DNA from: CAYSRM01 sp964543205
Lineage (GTDB): Bacteria; Verrucomicrobiota; Kiritimatiellia; UBA8416; CAYSRM01
NCBI GenBank assembly: GCA_964543205.1
Contig: CAZIXB010000021.1
Location: forward strand, 1 to 18,440
DNA length: 18,440 nucleotides
Direction: 5' to 3'
The notes under the pieces were generated by a model that was not told the origin of the DNA, searched no databases, and saw nothing but the letters and a program-made list of their open reading frames with translations. Positions within the stretch are counted from its first letter, which is position 1. Each line of letters starts with the position of its first letter. A program made the translations under genes and the position numbers. Below, in pieces: positions 1-6,616 of the stretch.

Positions 1-57
1 CCCCCGCAGCAGCGCTCTCCACGCTCTCACTACGAAATTCTGTGAGATATGCGGGGC
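1..57. repeat. Partial copy (one end) of a palindromic MITE-like repeat
   Basis: This 57-bp stretch matches 6420-6475 at all but two substitutions and one extra G. It ends in GTGAGATATGCGGGGC followed by TA at 58-59, which is the same end and same flanking dinucleotide as the full element at 6298-6475. Sequence similarity stops at the TA, marking an element boundary. The rest of the copy lies outside the window. It sits 12 bp past the alaS stop codon, so it falls in the 3' untranslated region of that gene. Confidence 0.8.
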
Positions 58-69
58 TAACCCGCAGAT

Positions 70-1860
70 CTATTGTTCCAGGATGGCGCGAATACGCCTT
101 ACACCGGCGCTTGAAGATTCTTCCTTCTTAATGCGAAAATGGCCAAGTTCGCCCGTGCGGCCAACATGGGGCCCGCCGCATACTTCGCTGGAAAAATCGC
201 CTACAGAATACAGTTTGACCTGCTCGCCATACTTGGCATCAAATAAAGCTGTGGCGCCGCTCTGTTTTGCCTCTTCAAGTGACATCACTGCCATTTTCAC
301 CGGCAAATCCTGTTGAATAACTTCATTAACCTTGTCCTCGACCGCCTTGATCTGCTCAGGCGTCATTTTGGACGGATGCGAGAAATCAAAACGCAATCGT
401 TCCGGAGTTATATTAGAGCCTTTTTGTTTCACGTGTTCGCCCAGCACAAACTGAAGACTCCTGTGCAGAAGATGTGTCGCGGTATGCAAACGCTTCGTTG
501 CTTCGGAAGTATCCGCCAGTCCGCCTTTGAACGCCTTCTCCGCGCCTTTCCTTGACACCTCCCGATGTTTATTGAAGGCCTTTTTAAAACCTTTTCTATC
601 CACCTGGAGCCCATTCTCTTCGCAGATTTCTTCTGTAAACTCCAGCGGGAACCCGTAGGTATCATAAAGTTTGAAGGCAACCCTTCCAGACACTTCGTTC
701 TGACTGTGTTCTTTAAGCGACTTCACAACTTTATCCAGTTCAGCCATGCCTTTGTTTAAAGTCTTTTCAAATTTCTGCTCTTCGTCTGCAAGTTCGCTGC
801 AGATACGCTCCCTGTTCTTTTGAAGCTCCGGATATATGTGCTTGTAGCCTGCAATAACTCCGTCGGCCATTCTGCCAAGAGAACCTTCCGGAATGCCAAG
901 CTGCTTGGAATAACGCACAGCACGACGTATTAGCCGCCGCAATACATAACCCTGCCCCAGATTTCCAGGAGCCACCCCGCATTCATCGCCAAGTATGAAC
1001 ACTGCGCTGCGCACATGATCTGATATTATACGCACAGACTTTATATCCTGTTCGCCGCCTTCCGCTGCAAGGCCGGCGCTATCTTTGATAGCCTCTATAA
1101 TCGGAGCGAACAGTTCAGTCTCATATACGCTGTCTTTGCCCTGAAGCATGGCAACAGTCCTCTCAACACCCATGCCGGTATCAACATTGTGTTGTTTCAA
1201 CGGCCGGAATGAACCGTCGGACTTCTTTTCATACTGCATAAACACATCATTCCATATTTCAAAGAATTTACCGCATGAACAACCCGGCCTGCAGTCCGGC
1301 CCGCACACTTCGCGTCCGGTATCAATAAACATCTCTGTATCAGGCCCGCAAGGTCCTGAATCTCCGGGCAGCCCCCACCAGTTATCTGAACGCGGAAGCG
1401 GAAAAATCCGCTCTTCCGGAATACCCAATTTCTTCCACACTCGGATTGATTCCTCGTCCAGAGGCGCAGTATCATCTCCTCTGAAAACTGTTATAAACAG
1501 CTTGGAAGGATCAAAGTTCAGATAATTTCCGGACGTCAGAAATTCGTAAGACCATTCTATAGCTTCTTCTTTGAAATAATCTCCCAGGGACCAGTTGCCG
1601 AGCATCTCAAAAAAAGTTAGATGTGTGGTATCCCCGACATCATCTATGTCGCCAGTGCGTACGCACTTCTGACAATTGCACAGCCGCCTGCCCGCCGGAT
1701 GCGGCTCGCCAAGCAGGTAAGGCGCCAGCGGATGCATACCCGCGGTAGTAAAAAGAACAGAAGGATCGTTTTCCGGTATCAATGATCCACCCGAAATCAC
1801 CGCATGCCCTTTGCTCTTGAAAAACTCAAGATACATGTTTCGCAAATCATCAGCAGTCAT
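70..1860 (-). CDS. alaS: Alanine--tRNA ligase, compact form without C-Ala domain
   Basis: Cytoplasmic class II aminoacyl-tRNA synthetase that charges tRNA-Ala and hydrolyses mischarged Ser/Gly-tRNA-Ala. The catalytic core is clear: residues about 79-95 hold HLTFFEMLGNWSLGDY, a Cys-rich CGPDCRPGCSCG lies at 186-197, EIWNDVFMQY at 201-210, and motif 3 (TGMGVERT) at 228-235. The editing domain has the zinc ligands HTATH (H459, H463) and CGGPH (C561, H565). At 596 aa it is far shorter than the roughly 875-aa E. coli enzyme. The protein ends right after the editing domain, so the coiled-coil/C-Ala region is absent. The linker at 430-458 (KHREVSR..FKGGLAD) replaces the usual beta-barrel insert of about 100 residues. 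From memory, this linker type is typical of short AlaRS of Patescibacteria. The ATG at 1860 is preceded by AAGGGAGA about 12 nt upstream. recA lies 90 bp upstream; no recX is present. Confidence 0.96.
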   Translation of the reverse strand: MTADDLRNMYLEFFKSKGHAVISGGSLIPENDPSVLFTTAGMHPLAPYLLGEPHPAGRRLCNCQKCVRTGDIDDVGDTTHLTFFEMLGNWSLGDYFKEEAIEWSYEFLTSGNYLNFDPSKLFITVFRGDDTAPLDEESIRVWKKLGIPEERIFPLPRSDNWWGLPGDSGPCGPDTEMFIDTGREVCGPDCRPGCSCGKFFEIWNDVFMQYEKKSDGSFRPLKQHNVDTGMGVERTVAMLQGKDSVYETELFAPIIEAIKDSAGLAAEGGEQDIKSVRIISDHVRSAVFILGDECGVAPGNLGQGYVLRRLIRRAVRYSKQLGIPEGSLGRMADGVIAGYKHIYPELQKNRERICSELADEEQKFEKTLNKGMAELDKVVKSLKEHSQNEVSGRVAFKLYDTYGFPLEFTEEICEENGLQVDRKGFKKAFNKHREVSRKGAEKAFKGGLADTSEATKRLHTATHLLHRSLQFVLGEHVKQKGSNITPERLRFDFSHPSKMTPEQIKAVEDKVNEVIQQDLPVKMAVMSLEEAKQSGATALFDAKYGEQVKLYSVGDFSSEVCGGPHVGRTGELGHFRIKKEESSSAGVRRIRAILEQ

Positions 1861-1896
1861 ATGTAAAAAAGTCTCCCTTTTAAAATACGCAAAATA

Positions 1897-1910
1897 TATC
1901 CCGCGGGATA
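1897..1910. promoter_or_regulatory. 14-bp perfect palindrome in recA-alaS spacer
   Basis: TATCCCGCGGGATA is a perfect inverted repeat within the 90-bp spacer between the recA stop and the alaS start. It is followed on the minus strand by an AT-rich stretch and then the alaS Shine-Dalgarno sequence. It could be an operator or a short RNA hairpin. There is no T-run suggesting a terminator, and no convincing -35/-10 pair is visible. Function is unknown. Confidence 0.3.
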
Positions 1911-1950
1911 AAGCTGGACGCCCAGTGTGAAATATTATTCCAGTAGCCGA

Positions 1951-2964
1951 TTACTCAGATGCGGCCTTTTCCTTGACCTTTTCGACAATTCTGGCGGTAA
2001 GCTCCGAATTCTCCTCCATAACAGACCTTGCCCCTTCATGTCCCTGGCCAAGCTGTTCGCCATCAAAAGAAAACCAGGAGCCCCTCTTTTCCACAACACC
2101 GTACTTTATAGCCGCATCAAGAACCGAACCCTCCCATGAAATTCCCCGGGCATACAAAATGTCAAATTCAGCCTCTGTGAAAGGAGGGGCAACCTTGTTC
2201 TTTACAACCTTAACCCGGGTGCGGTTTCCCAGCATCTTACCGTTCGAATCCTTTATTGCTCCGATTCGCCTTATATCCAGGCGAACCGATGTGTAAAATT
2301 TAAGAGCCCGACCGCCAGGTGTAGTTTCAGGATTCCCGAACATCACACCGATCTTTTCCCGTATCTGGTTCGTAAAAATGCAAAGCGTCCTGGACTGGGA
2401 AATGGCGCCTGTAAGTTTTCTCAAAGCCTGCGACATGAGCCTGGCCTGCAGTCCAACATGCGTATCGCCCATTTCGCCCTCAAGCTCCGCCCGTGGAGCG
2501 AGAGCGGCAACCGAATCTATGACAACTACATCCAACGCGTTACTTCGCACCAGCGTCTCGGCAATGTTCAGCGCCTCTTCTCCGGAAGCCGGCTGAGAAA
2601 CAAGAAGTTCATCAACATTTACCCCTATCCGCTTTGCATAACCAGGGTCCATAGCATGCTCAGCGTCAATAAACGCCGCAAGACCATTGTTTTTCTGGGC
2701 GTTGGCTACAATGTGCAAAGTCAAGGTGGTCTTGCCCGAGGCCTCGGGTCCGAAAATCTCAACGACTCTTCCCCTGGGCAGCCCTCCTATGCCCAGAGCA
2801 AGGTCCAGCGAGAAAGATCCCGTCGATACACTGGCTACGTCTGCAATAACGCCGCCTTCCCCCATTCGCATGATGGCTCCATCGCCGTATTCTTTCCTGA
2901 TTTGCGACAGCACCGCATCCAGGTCCTTTGGATATTCCTTCTGAGCTTTCTGTTTCTTAGCCAT
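1951..2964 (-). CDS. recA: Recombinase RecA
   Basis: DNA-dependent ATPase that forms filaments on single-stranded DNA for homologous recombination and SOS induction. The 337-aa product has Walker A GPEASGKT at residues 72-79, the Walker B-type strand VVVIDSVAAL, the signature ALKFYTSVRLDIRRIG, and a charged C-terminal tail. The length is normal for the family. The ATG at 2964 is chosen over an upstream in-frame TTG because AAGGAG lies 6 nt before it. It sits 66 bp after pncC and 90 bp before alaS in transcription order. No E. coli-type (CTGT-N8-ACAG) or Bacillus-type SOS box was found in the 66-bp leader, so any LexA control would act further upstream or use another motif. Confidence 0.98.
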   Translation of the reverse strand: MAKKQKAQKEYPKDLDAVLSQIRKEYGDGAIMRMGEGGVIADVASVSTGSFSLDLALGIGGLPRGRVVEIFGPEASGKTTLTLHIVANAQKNNGLAAFIDAEHAMDPGYAKRIGVNVDELLVSQPASGEEALNIAETLVRSNALDVVVIDSVAALAPRAELEGEMGDTHVGLQARLMSQALRKLTGAISQSRTLCIFTNQIREKIGVMFGNPETTPGGRALKFYTSVRLDIRRIGAIKDSNGKMLGNRTRVKVVKNKVAPPFTEAEFDILYARGISWEGSVLDAAIKYGVVEKRGSWFSFDGEQLGQGHEGARSVMEENSELTARIVEKVKEKAASE

Positions 2965-3030
2965 AACCAACTCCTTGGTTTCTCTTCTGATTCAAAAATC
3001 CGCCAAATTGCAATCAATAGCAGCAGATTG

Positions 3031-3528
3031 TCATTTTTCCTGAATTCCGCGCAAGTGCTGAACAATCATCTCCAGCGCGCCGCAGGCTGCCTGCTTTTTC
3101 ACACTGTGTCGTTCGCCACTGAACACCGAACGGCACACAACGCTGTCCTCGCTCGTGTTTAAAGCAGTATAAACCAGTCCAACCGGCTTCTCCTCCGTTC
3201 CCCCTCCCGGTCCGGCAATACCCGTTAGCGCAACAGAAATCTGAGCGCCAAACCTGTCGCGAACACCAACAGCCATCTCGGCTGCCACCACGTCGCTTAC
3301 CGCTCCTTCCGCTTTGATCGACTCCCTGTTTACCCCAAGGGTTCTGATCTTTACTTCATCGGAATATGCAATTACACCGCCTGAAAAATACAGGGAACTG
3401 CCCGCCACGCTTGTGATAAGATGTCCGAGAAGTCCGCCAGTGCACGATTCCGCGGTTGCGAGTTTCCACCCGAGTCGTGCAAGCAGCAGAGCTGCCTCCT
3501 TCTGTATTTTCAGATATTCCTCTTCCAT
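3031..3528 (-). CDS. pncC: Nicotinamide-nucleotide amidohydrolase (CinA C-terminal domain)
   Basis: Stand-alone CinA C-terminal domain protein of 165 aa. In characterised members it deamidates NMN to nicotinic acid mononucleotide in NAD recycling. Visible family motifs are AESCTGG at residues 26-32 (containing the proposed nucleophilic Ser), FSGGVIAYSDEVK at about 48-60, GAVS, and LTGIAGPGGGTEEKPVG at about 101-117. The N-terminal MoCF-like domain of full-length CinA is absent, as is normal for PncC. Its ATG lies inside the 3' end of galE (19-bp overlap), with a GAGGGCGGG Shine-Dalgarno-like sequence in galE, which implies translational coupling. The pncC-recA order matches the enterobacterial ygaD-recA arrangement. 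Confidence 0.93.
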   Translation of the reverse strand: MEEEYLKIQKEAALLLARLGWKLATAESCTGGLLGHLITSVAGSSLYFSGGVIAYSDEVKIRTLGVNRESIKAEGAVSDVVAAEMAVGVRDRFGAQISVALTGIAGPGGGTEEKPVGLVYTALNTSEDSVVCRSVFSGERHSVKKQAACGALEMIVQHLRGIQEK

Positions 3529-4535
3529 TTCCCGCCCTCAGAACAAGCGCCCACAACCTGCTCCTTGCAGCCATAACCACCGGGATGCTCCTGGAGCCAT
3601 AGCCACGCACTCTCTATTATGCTTTTAAGGTCACTGTGACGCAAATCCCAATCAAGCTCATTGCGGGCTTTATTATTGCCTGCCACCAGACGCGCAGGAT
3701 CTCCGGGCCTCCTTGGCGCAATACCGGCCGGTATGTCGCGGCCGGTTACCTCCCTGGCAGTGGCCACAACCTCGTTTACGGAATACCCCCGGCCCGAGCC
3801 CAGGTTGAAGGCTCCAGTCACTTTTCTCTCCAAGGCATTCAAATGAGCCTGCGCAAGATCCAATACATGAATATAGTCCCGGATGCATGTTCCGTCGGGT
3901 GTATCATAATCGTCGCCGAAAATCTGCACACGCTCTTTTTCGCCTGCAGCAACCGCCAGAACGTTAGGGATCAAATGAGTTTCAGGATCGTGATCCTCTC
4001 CAAACTGCCCGGTTGCGCCGCAAGCATTGAAATATCGCAAAAAAACCGGCTCAATTCCGCACAACCTTTTGTACCAGGAAAGAATCCGCTCCAACATCAA
4101 CTTCGACTCGCCATAAGGGTTGGCAGGCTCCTGGATCATTTCCTCTGTTATAGGAATTTCCCCGGGGTCGCCGTAAGTGGCACAGGTTGAAGAAAAAACT
4201 ATTTTCGGCACACCTTCCTTACTCATTGCTTCGACAAGATTCTGGCCGCCTCCCACGTTGTTGCTGAAATACATGCCGGGCTGTTGCATGGATTCTCCGA
4301 CCAGGGCATACGCGGCAAAATGCACCACCGCGTCAGGCATAAAATCTTTAACAACCCCTGATACAGCATCACTGTCGCGCAGATCCCCTTTCACAAAAGA
4401 CGCCCGCCCGTCAATCGCCTCTTTGTGGCCTCTCTCAAGATTGTCAAAAACTACAACCTGGTGCCCCTGGTCAAGAAGCAGTTCTGATGTCACGCTTCCG
4501 ATATACCCGGCTCCGCCTGTAATCAACGCCTTCAT
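3510..4535 (-). CDS. galE: UDP-glucose 4-epimerase
   Basis: Extended short-chain dehydrogenase family enzyme that interconverts UDP-glucose and UDP-galactose with bound NAD. It supplies galactose residues for envelope polysaccharides. The 341-aa protein carries the NAD-binding GGAGYIGS at residues 7-14, SSTCATYG at 115-122, the catalytic YGESK (Y141, K145) and YFNACGA. The length is normal; the last 20 or so residues beyond EHPGGY look like a tail read through the start of pncC, which it overlaps by 19 bp. Its Shine-Dalgarno AAGGAG overlaps the stop codon of lpxD 8 bp upstream, indicating coupling to the lipid A gene. A UDP-GlcNAc 4-epimerase activity cannot be excluded from the sequence. Confidence 0.94.
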   Translation of the reverse strand: MKALITGGAGYIGSVTSELLLDQGHQVVVFDNLERGHKEAIDGRASFVKGDLRDSDAVSGVVKDFMPDAVVHFAAYALVGESMQQPGMYFSNNVGGGQNLVEAMSKEGVPKIVFSSTCATYGDPGEIPITEEMIQEPANPYGESKLMLERILSWYKRLCGIEPVFLRYFNACGATGQFGEDHDPETHLIPNVLAVAAGEKERVQIFGDDYDTPDGTCIRDYIHVLDLAQAHLNALERKVTGAFNLGSGRGYSVNEVVATAREVTGRDIPAGIAPRRPGDPARLVAGNNKARNELDWDLRHSDLKSIIESAWLWLQEHPGGYGCKEQVVGACSEGGKWKRNI

Positions 4536-4543
4536 ATCAGTGA

Positions 4544-5593
4544 TTACTCCTTTTTAACCCCGTCATCAACGGCAATCCTCTTTTCCAACTCACTGATCCT
4601 TTTCTCCATGCAGCGCAGATCATCCCTTCGCTTGTGAAGCCGTCTGTATTCCCCCTGCAGTTTCATCTGTCTCCTGTGGTCTTCAGCGGGAAAACCCGAA
4701 ACAAATGAACCATCAGGCAAGTCTTTTGTAACACCAGCCTTGCCAAACACAACCGAATTGTCACCAACCCGAAGGTGCCCGGCAGCGCCCGACTGACCTG
4801 CCATCTGAACATTACTGCCGATCTTTGAGCTTCCCGATATGCCAACCAGCGCAGCAATAGCGGTGTCTTCGCCGATCTTAACGTTATGAGCTATCTGAAC
4901 AAGATTGTCTATCTTTACGCCATTACCAATACTTGTGGCGCCAACCCTGGCCCTGTCAATGGTAGTATTAGCGCCTATTTCAACATCATCTCCAATCTGT
5001 ACCATTCCGATTTGCGGAATCTTTCGCCACTTCCCCGCCTCACGATAGTATCCGAAACCGTCGCTTCCAATCACCGCCCCGCAATGAATAATGGCCCTGT
5101 CTCCTATTTTAACATCCTCTCGAATACTGACCCCTGGATGCACCCTGCAATCCGATCCTATTCGGCTGCGATGCCCAACATAGCATGTAGCGCCAATTAC
5201 TGTTCCTTCCCCGATCGAACAACCCGGGGCAATAACGCAATAAGGCCCTATACTAACATCTTTGCCCAGATTGACATCACCGGCAATAATGGCAGTGGAA
5301 TGGACACCAGGATCAAGAGGTTCCTCGGGAAACAACAACCTGGCAACAGAAGCAAAACCTTTGTTGGGGTCCGCAACGCGAATGACCGTGCAGCGTGAAG
5401 GCAAATCTGCGTTTTCATCCGCAACTATCGCGCCTGCCCCCGAAGACCCGACACTGGAAGCATATTTCGCGCTTGATACAAACGTTATGTCACCTTCACC
5501 TGCATCCTCAAGACCGGCCATCCCGCTTATATCAACAGAACCATCCCCCTCGACACGGCCTCCTATTTTCTCGGCTATCTCCTGTACAGTCAT
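4544..5593 (-). CDS. lpxD: UDP-3-O-(3-hydroxyacyl)glucosamine N-acyltransferase LpxD
   Basis: Third step of lipid A synthesis: N-acylation of UDP-3-O-acyl-glucosamine using hydroxyacyl-ACP. The N-terminal uridine-binding domain covers about residues 1-100. A left-handed beta-helix of hexapeptide repeats (IGxxx-type) covers about 100-300, and a basic/acidic C-terminal helix covers about 305-342. The catalytic His is in QIAHNV (H236). GSDGFGY, IGANTTIDR and GQSGAAGH are typical LpxD blocks. The 349-aa length is normal. It follows ompH after 19 bp with a weak AAGGCGG Shine-Dalgarno. The usual partners lpxC/fabZ/lpxA do not follow; galE does. The presence of lpxD supports a lipopolysaccharide-bearing outer membrane. 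Confidence 0.96.
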   Translation of the reverse strand: MTVQEIAEKIGGRVEGDGSVDISGMAGLEDAGEGDITFVSSAKYASSVGSSGAGAIVADENADLPSRCTVIRVADPNKGFASVARLLFPEEPLDPGVHSTAIIAGDVNLGKDVSIGPYCVIAPGCSIGEGTVIGATCYVGHRSRIGSDCRVHPGVSIREDVKIGDRAIIHCGAVIGSDGFGYYREAGKWRKIPQIGMVQIGDDVEIGANTTIDRARVGATSIGNGVKIDNLVQIAHNVKIGEDTAIAALVGISGSSKIGSNVQMAGQSGAAGHLRVGDNSVVFGKAGVTKDLPDGSFVSGFPAEDHRRQMKLQGEYRRLHKRRDDLRCMEKRISELEKRIAVDDGVKKE

Positions 5594-5612
5594 AGCTTAT
5601 CCGCCTTGAGCC

Positions 5613-6221
5613 TTATTCGGATTTGTCTTCGGATTCATCCGCCGATTTTTCTTTTTCATTTTCAATAACGTTTTTTATGACCTCGTCGGTGATGTCCAGT
5701 GAAGATTCGCTGTAAACAATAACTTCAATACCGTCAACCCCCAGGCCGCTGGAATTAACAACCAGATCATAACCCTTCTTGCCGGCATATTCCCCTATTT
5801 TCTCGCGCAACTTTGAAATTATCCGCCTGTGAACCCTGACCCGCTGTTCTCTGAGCTGACTTCGACGTTCCATTACGTTTCTCTGCATCTTGTCCTGGTA
5901 ATCCTGGAGCGCAGCTAGTTTTTCCTCTGCCTCTTCAACTTTCCGGCTTCTGCCCTTCTCGCTGAGCGCCTGGTTTCTTGCATCGTTCTTTGCTTCCTCG
6001 AATTCAGCCATGAGCTTGTTGCGCTTGTCTATCATCTCTTCCCGCTCAGACTTGAAATCCATTTCCTGCTTTTCCACAAAGTCTTCAACCCTGTCTACGT
6101 CAGGAGAAGCTTCCATGATTTTCTCCATATCGACTACAGCAATACGCTGTTCAGCAAATGCTGCAGAAGCGCCGACGCATCCCGCAATAATCAACGTCAA
6201 AACAAACAGATTTTTTTTCAT
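5613..6221 (-). CDS. ompH: OmpH/Skp family periplasmic chaperone
   Basis: Small coiled-coil protein of the OmpH/Skp family, which in studied Gram-negatives holds unfolded outer-membrane proteins on their way to BamA. The 202-aa precursor has a signal peptide (MKKN plus a hydrophobic core to about residue 20), then EQRIAVVDMEKIMEASPDV, matching the family N-terminal strand. A long charged alpha-helical region covers about 35-150, and a distal strand (YDLVVNSSGLGVDGIEVIVYS) follows. The signal region contains LIIAGC, so a lipoprotein form is possible besides cleavage after AFA. Two tandem ATGs exist; the second (6221) has GGAG at 6 nt and is preferred over 6224. It lies between bamA and lpxD, the classic location, but a 392-bp spacer separates it from bamA. 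Confidence 0.9.
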   Translation of the reverse strand: MKKNLFVLTLIIAGCVGASAAFAEQRIAVVDMEKIMEASPDVDRVEDFVEKQEMDFKSEREEMIDKRNKLMAEFEEAKNDARNQALSEKGRSRKVEEAEEKLAALQDYQDKMQRNVMERRSQLREQRVRVHRRIISKLREKIGEYAGKKGYDLVVNSSGLGVDGIEVIVYSESSLDITDEVIKNVIENEKEKSADESEDKSE

Positions 6222-6297
6222 CATCGTCTCCTCTTCTCTTCTATTCTACTGTCAAAGCTAACAACACGCATTCTTGTTCATGCATCCCACATCACTA

Positions 6298-6475
6298 ACC
6301 CGCATATCTCACAAAATTCCTGCTGCGGGCCCGGATAGCGCCACTGCGACGACACGAATTGTCAAAACGCCAGATTGCAGTATGTCTATACGGCTGCTCC
6401 GGCGTTTTACCAATTCGCGCCCCCGCAGCAGCGCTCTCCACGCTCTCTCTACGAAATCCTGTGAGATATGCGGGC
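6298..6475. mobile_element. MITE-like nested palindromic element with TA flanks
   Basis: A 178-bp non-coding element. The terminal inverted repeats ACCCGCATATCTCAC (6298-6312) and GTGAGATATGCGGGC (6461-6475) pair over 14 contiguous bases. Both ends abut TA (6296-6297 and 6476-6477), as expected from a TA target duplication. Two further nested arms pair: TGCTGCGGG (6321-6329) with CCCGCAGCA (6422-6430), and 6355-6371 with 6401-6417 (15 of 17). Unmatched stretches of about 22-25 bp alternate on the two sides. A second copy's end occurs at 1-57 with about 95% identity. The element carries no transposase, so a non-autonomous element mobilised in trans (IS630/Tc1-type enzymes use TA) is the natural reading. 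A REP/BIME-like structural repeat is the alternative. Confidence 0.75.
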
Positions 6476-6537
6476 TAAATCCTGTTAATCCAGCCCAAAT
6501 TCTTTTCCCCTCTTCAGAGTTCCTGACAACCAATAAC

Positions 6538-6564
6538 GTCCCGAGCGCTCAAGCGCCTCGGGAC
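6538..6564 (-). other. Strong hairpin 53 nt downstream of bamA
   Basis: GTCCCGAG (6538-6545) pairs with CTCGGGAC (6557-6564). The stem extends by CGC/GCG with one bulged base around a 4-nt loop, giving 11 base pairs. No T-run follows on the minus strand, so it is not a standard intrinsic terminator. It may act as an mRNA 3'-end stabiliser, processing site or attenuator between bamA and ompH. Confidence 0.5.
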
Positions 6565-6616
6565 AAATGACGCGCCGCCAGGGCGCAAATGACCAGCGAC
6601 CCGGCCAAAGGCTCCC

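Larger units (their letters stand above)
6225..6616 (-). other. 392-bp spacer between bamA and ompH
   Basis: No credible gene is present. The spacer holds a 178-bp TA-flanked palindromic element (6298-6475), a strong hairpin (6538-6564) and a smaller GC hairpin (about 6572-6586) just after bamA. Between the element and the hairpin is AATCCTGTTAATCCAGCC (6478-6495), which resembles a dispersed AATCCTGTTAATCC-type repeat I recall from environmental genomes (low certainty). A TTGACA (6250-6255, minus strand) lies before ompH but has no matching -10. Confidence 0.7.

Noticed and set aside
1..69. Intrinsic terminator after alaS from TGCGGG/CCCGCA pairing
   Set aside because: The stem is only about 6 bp, has no T-run on the minus strand, and half of it belongs to the end of the repeat element.
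2965..3030. Search for an SOS/LexA box in the recA leader
   Set aside because: Neither CTGT-N8-ACAG nor GAAC-N4-GTTC type sequence is present in the spacer.
2458..3162. Long plus-strand open frame (234 codons) opposite recA and the pncC 3' end
   Set aside because: It lies antisense to clearly conserved RecA coding sequence, its translation shows no domain, and its length follows from the codon pattern of recA.
4886..5398. Plus-strand open frame of 170 codons opposite lpxD
   Set aside because: Antisense shadow of the hexapeptide-repeat coding sequence; no ribosome site or family signature.
6250..6255. TTGACA before ompH as a promoter -35
   Set aside because: No -10-like hexamer is found 16-18 bp downstream, where the sequence is the purine-rich ribosome site, and the ATG is too close.
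6478..6495. AATCCTGTTAATCCAGCC next to the element, resembling a widespread dispersed repeat
   Set aside because: Only a single short instance occurs in the window, so similarity rests on memory and cannot be supported here.
6309..6533. Minus-strand open frame of 74 codons across the palindromic element
   Set aside because: It runs through the inverted-repeat arms, resembles no protein, and the second copy of the element is too incomplete to show coding conservation.
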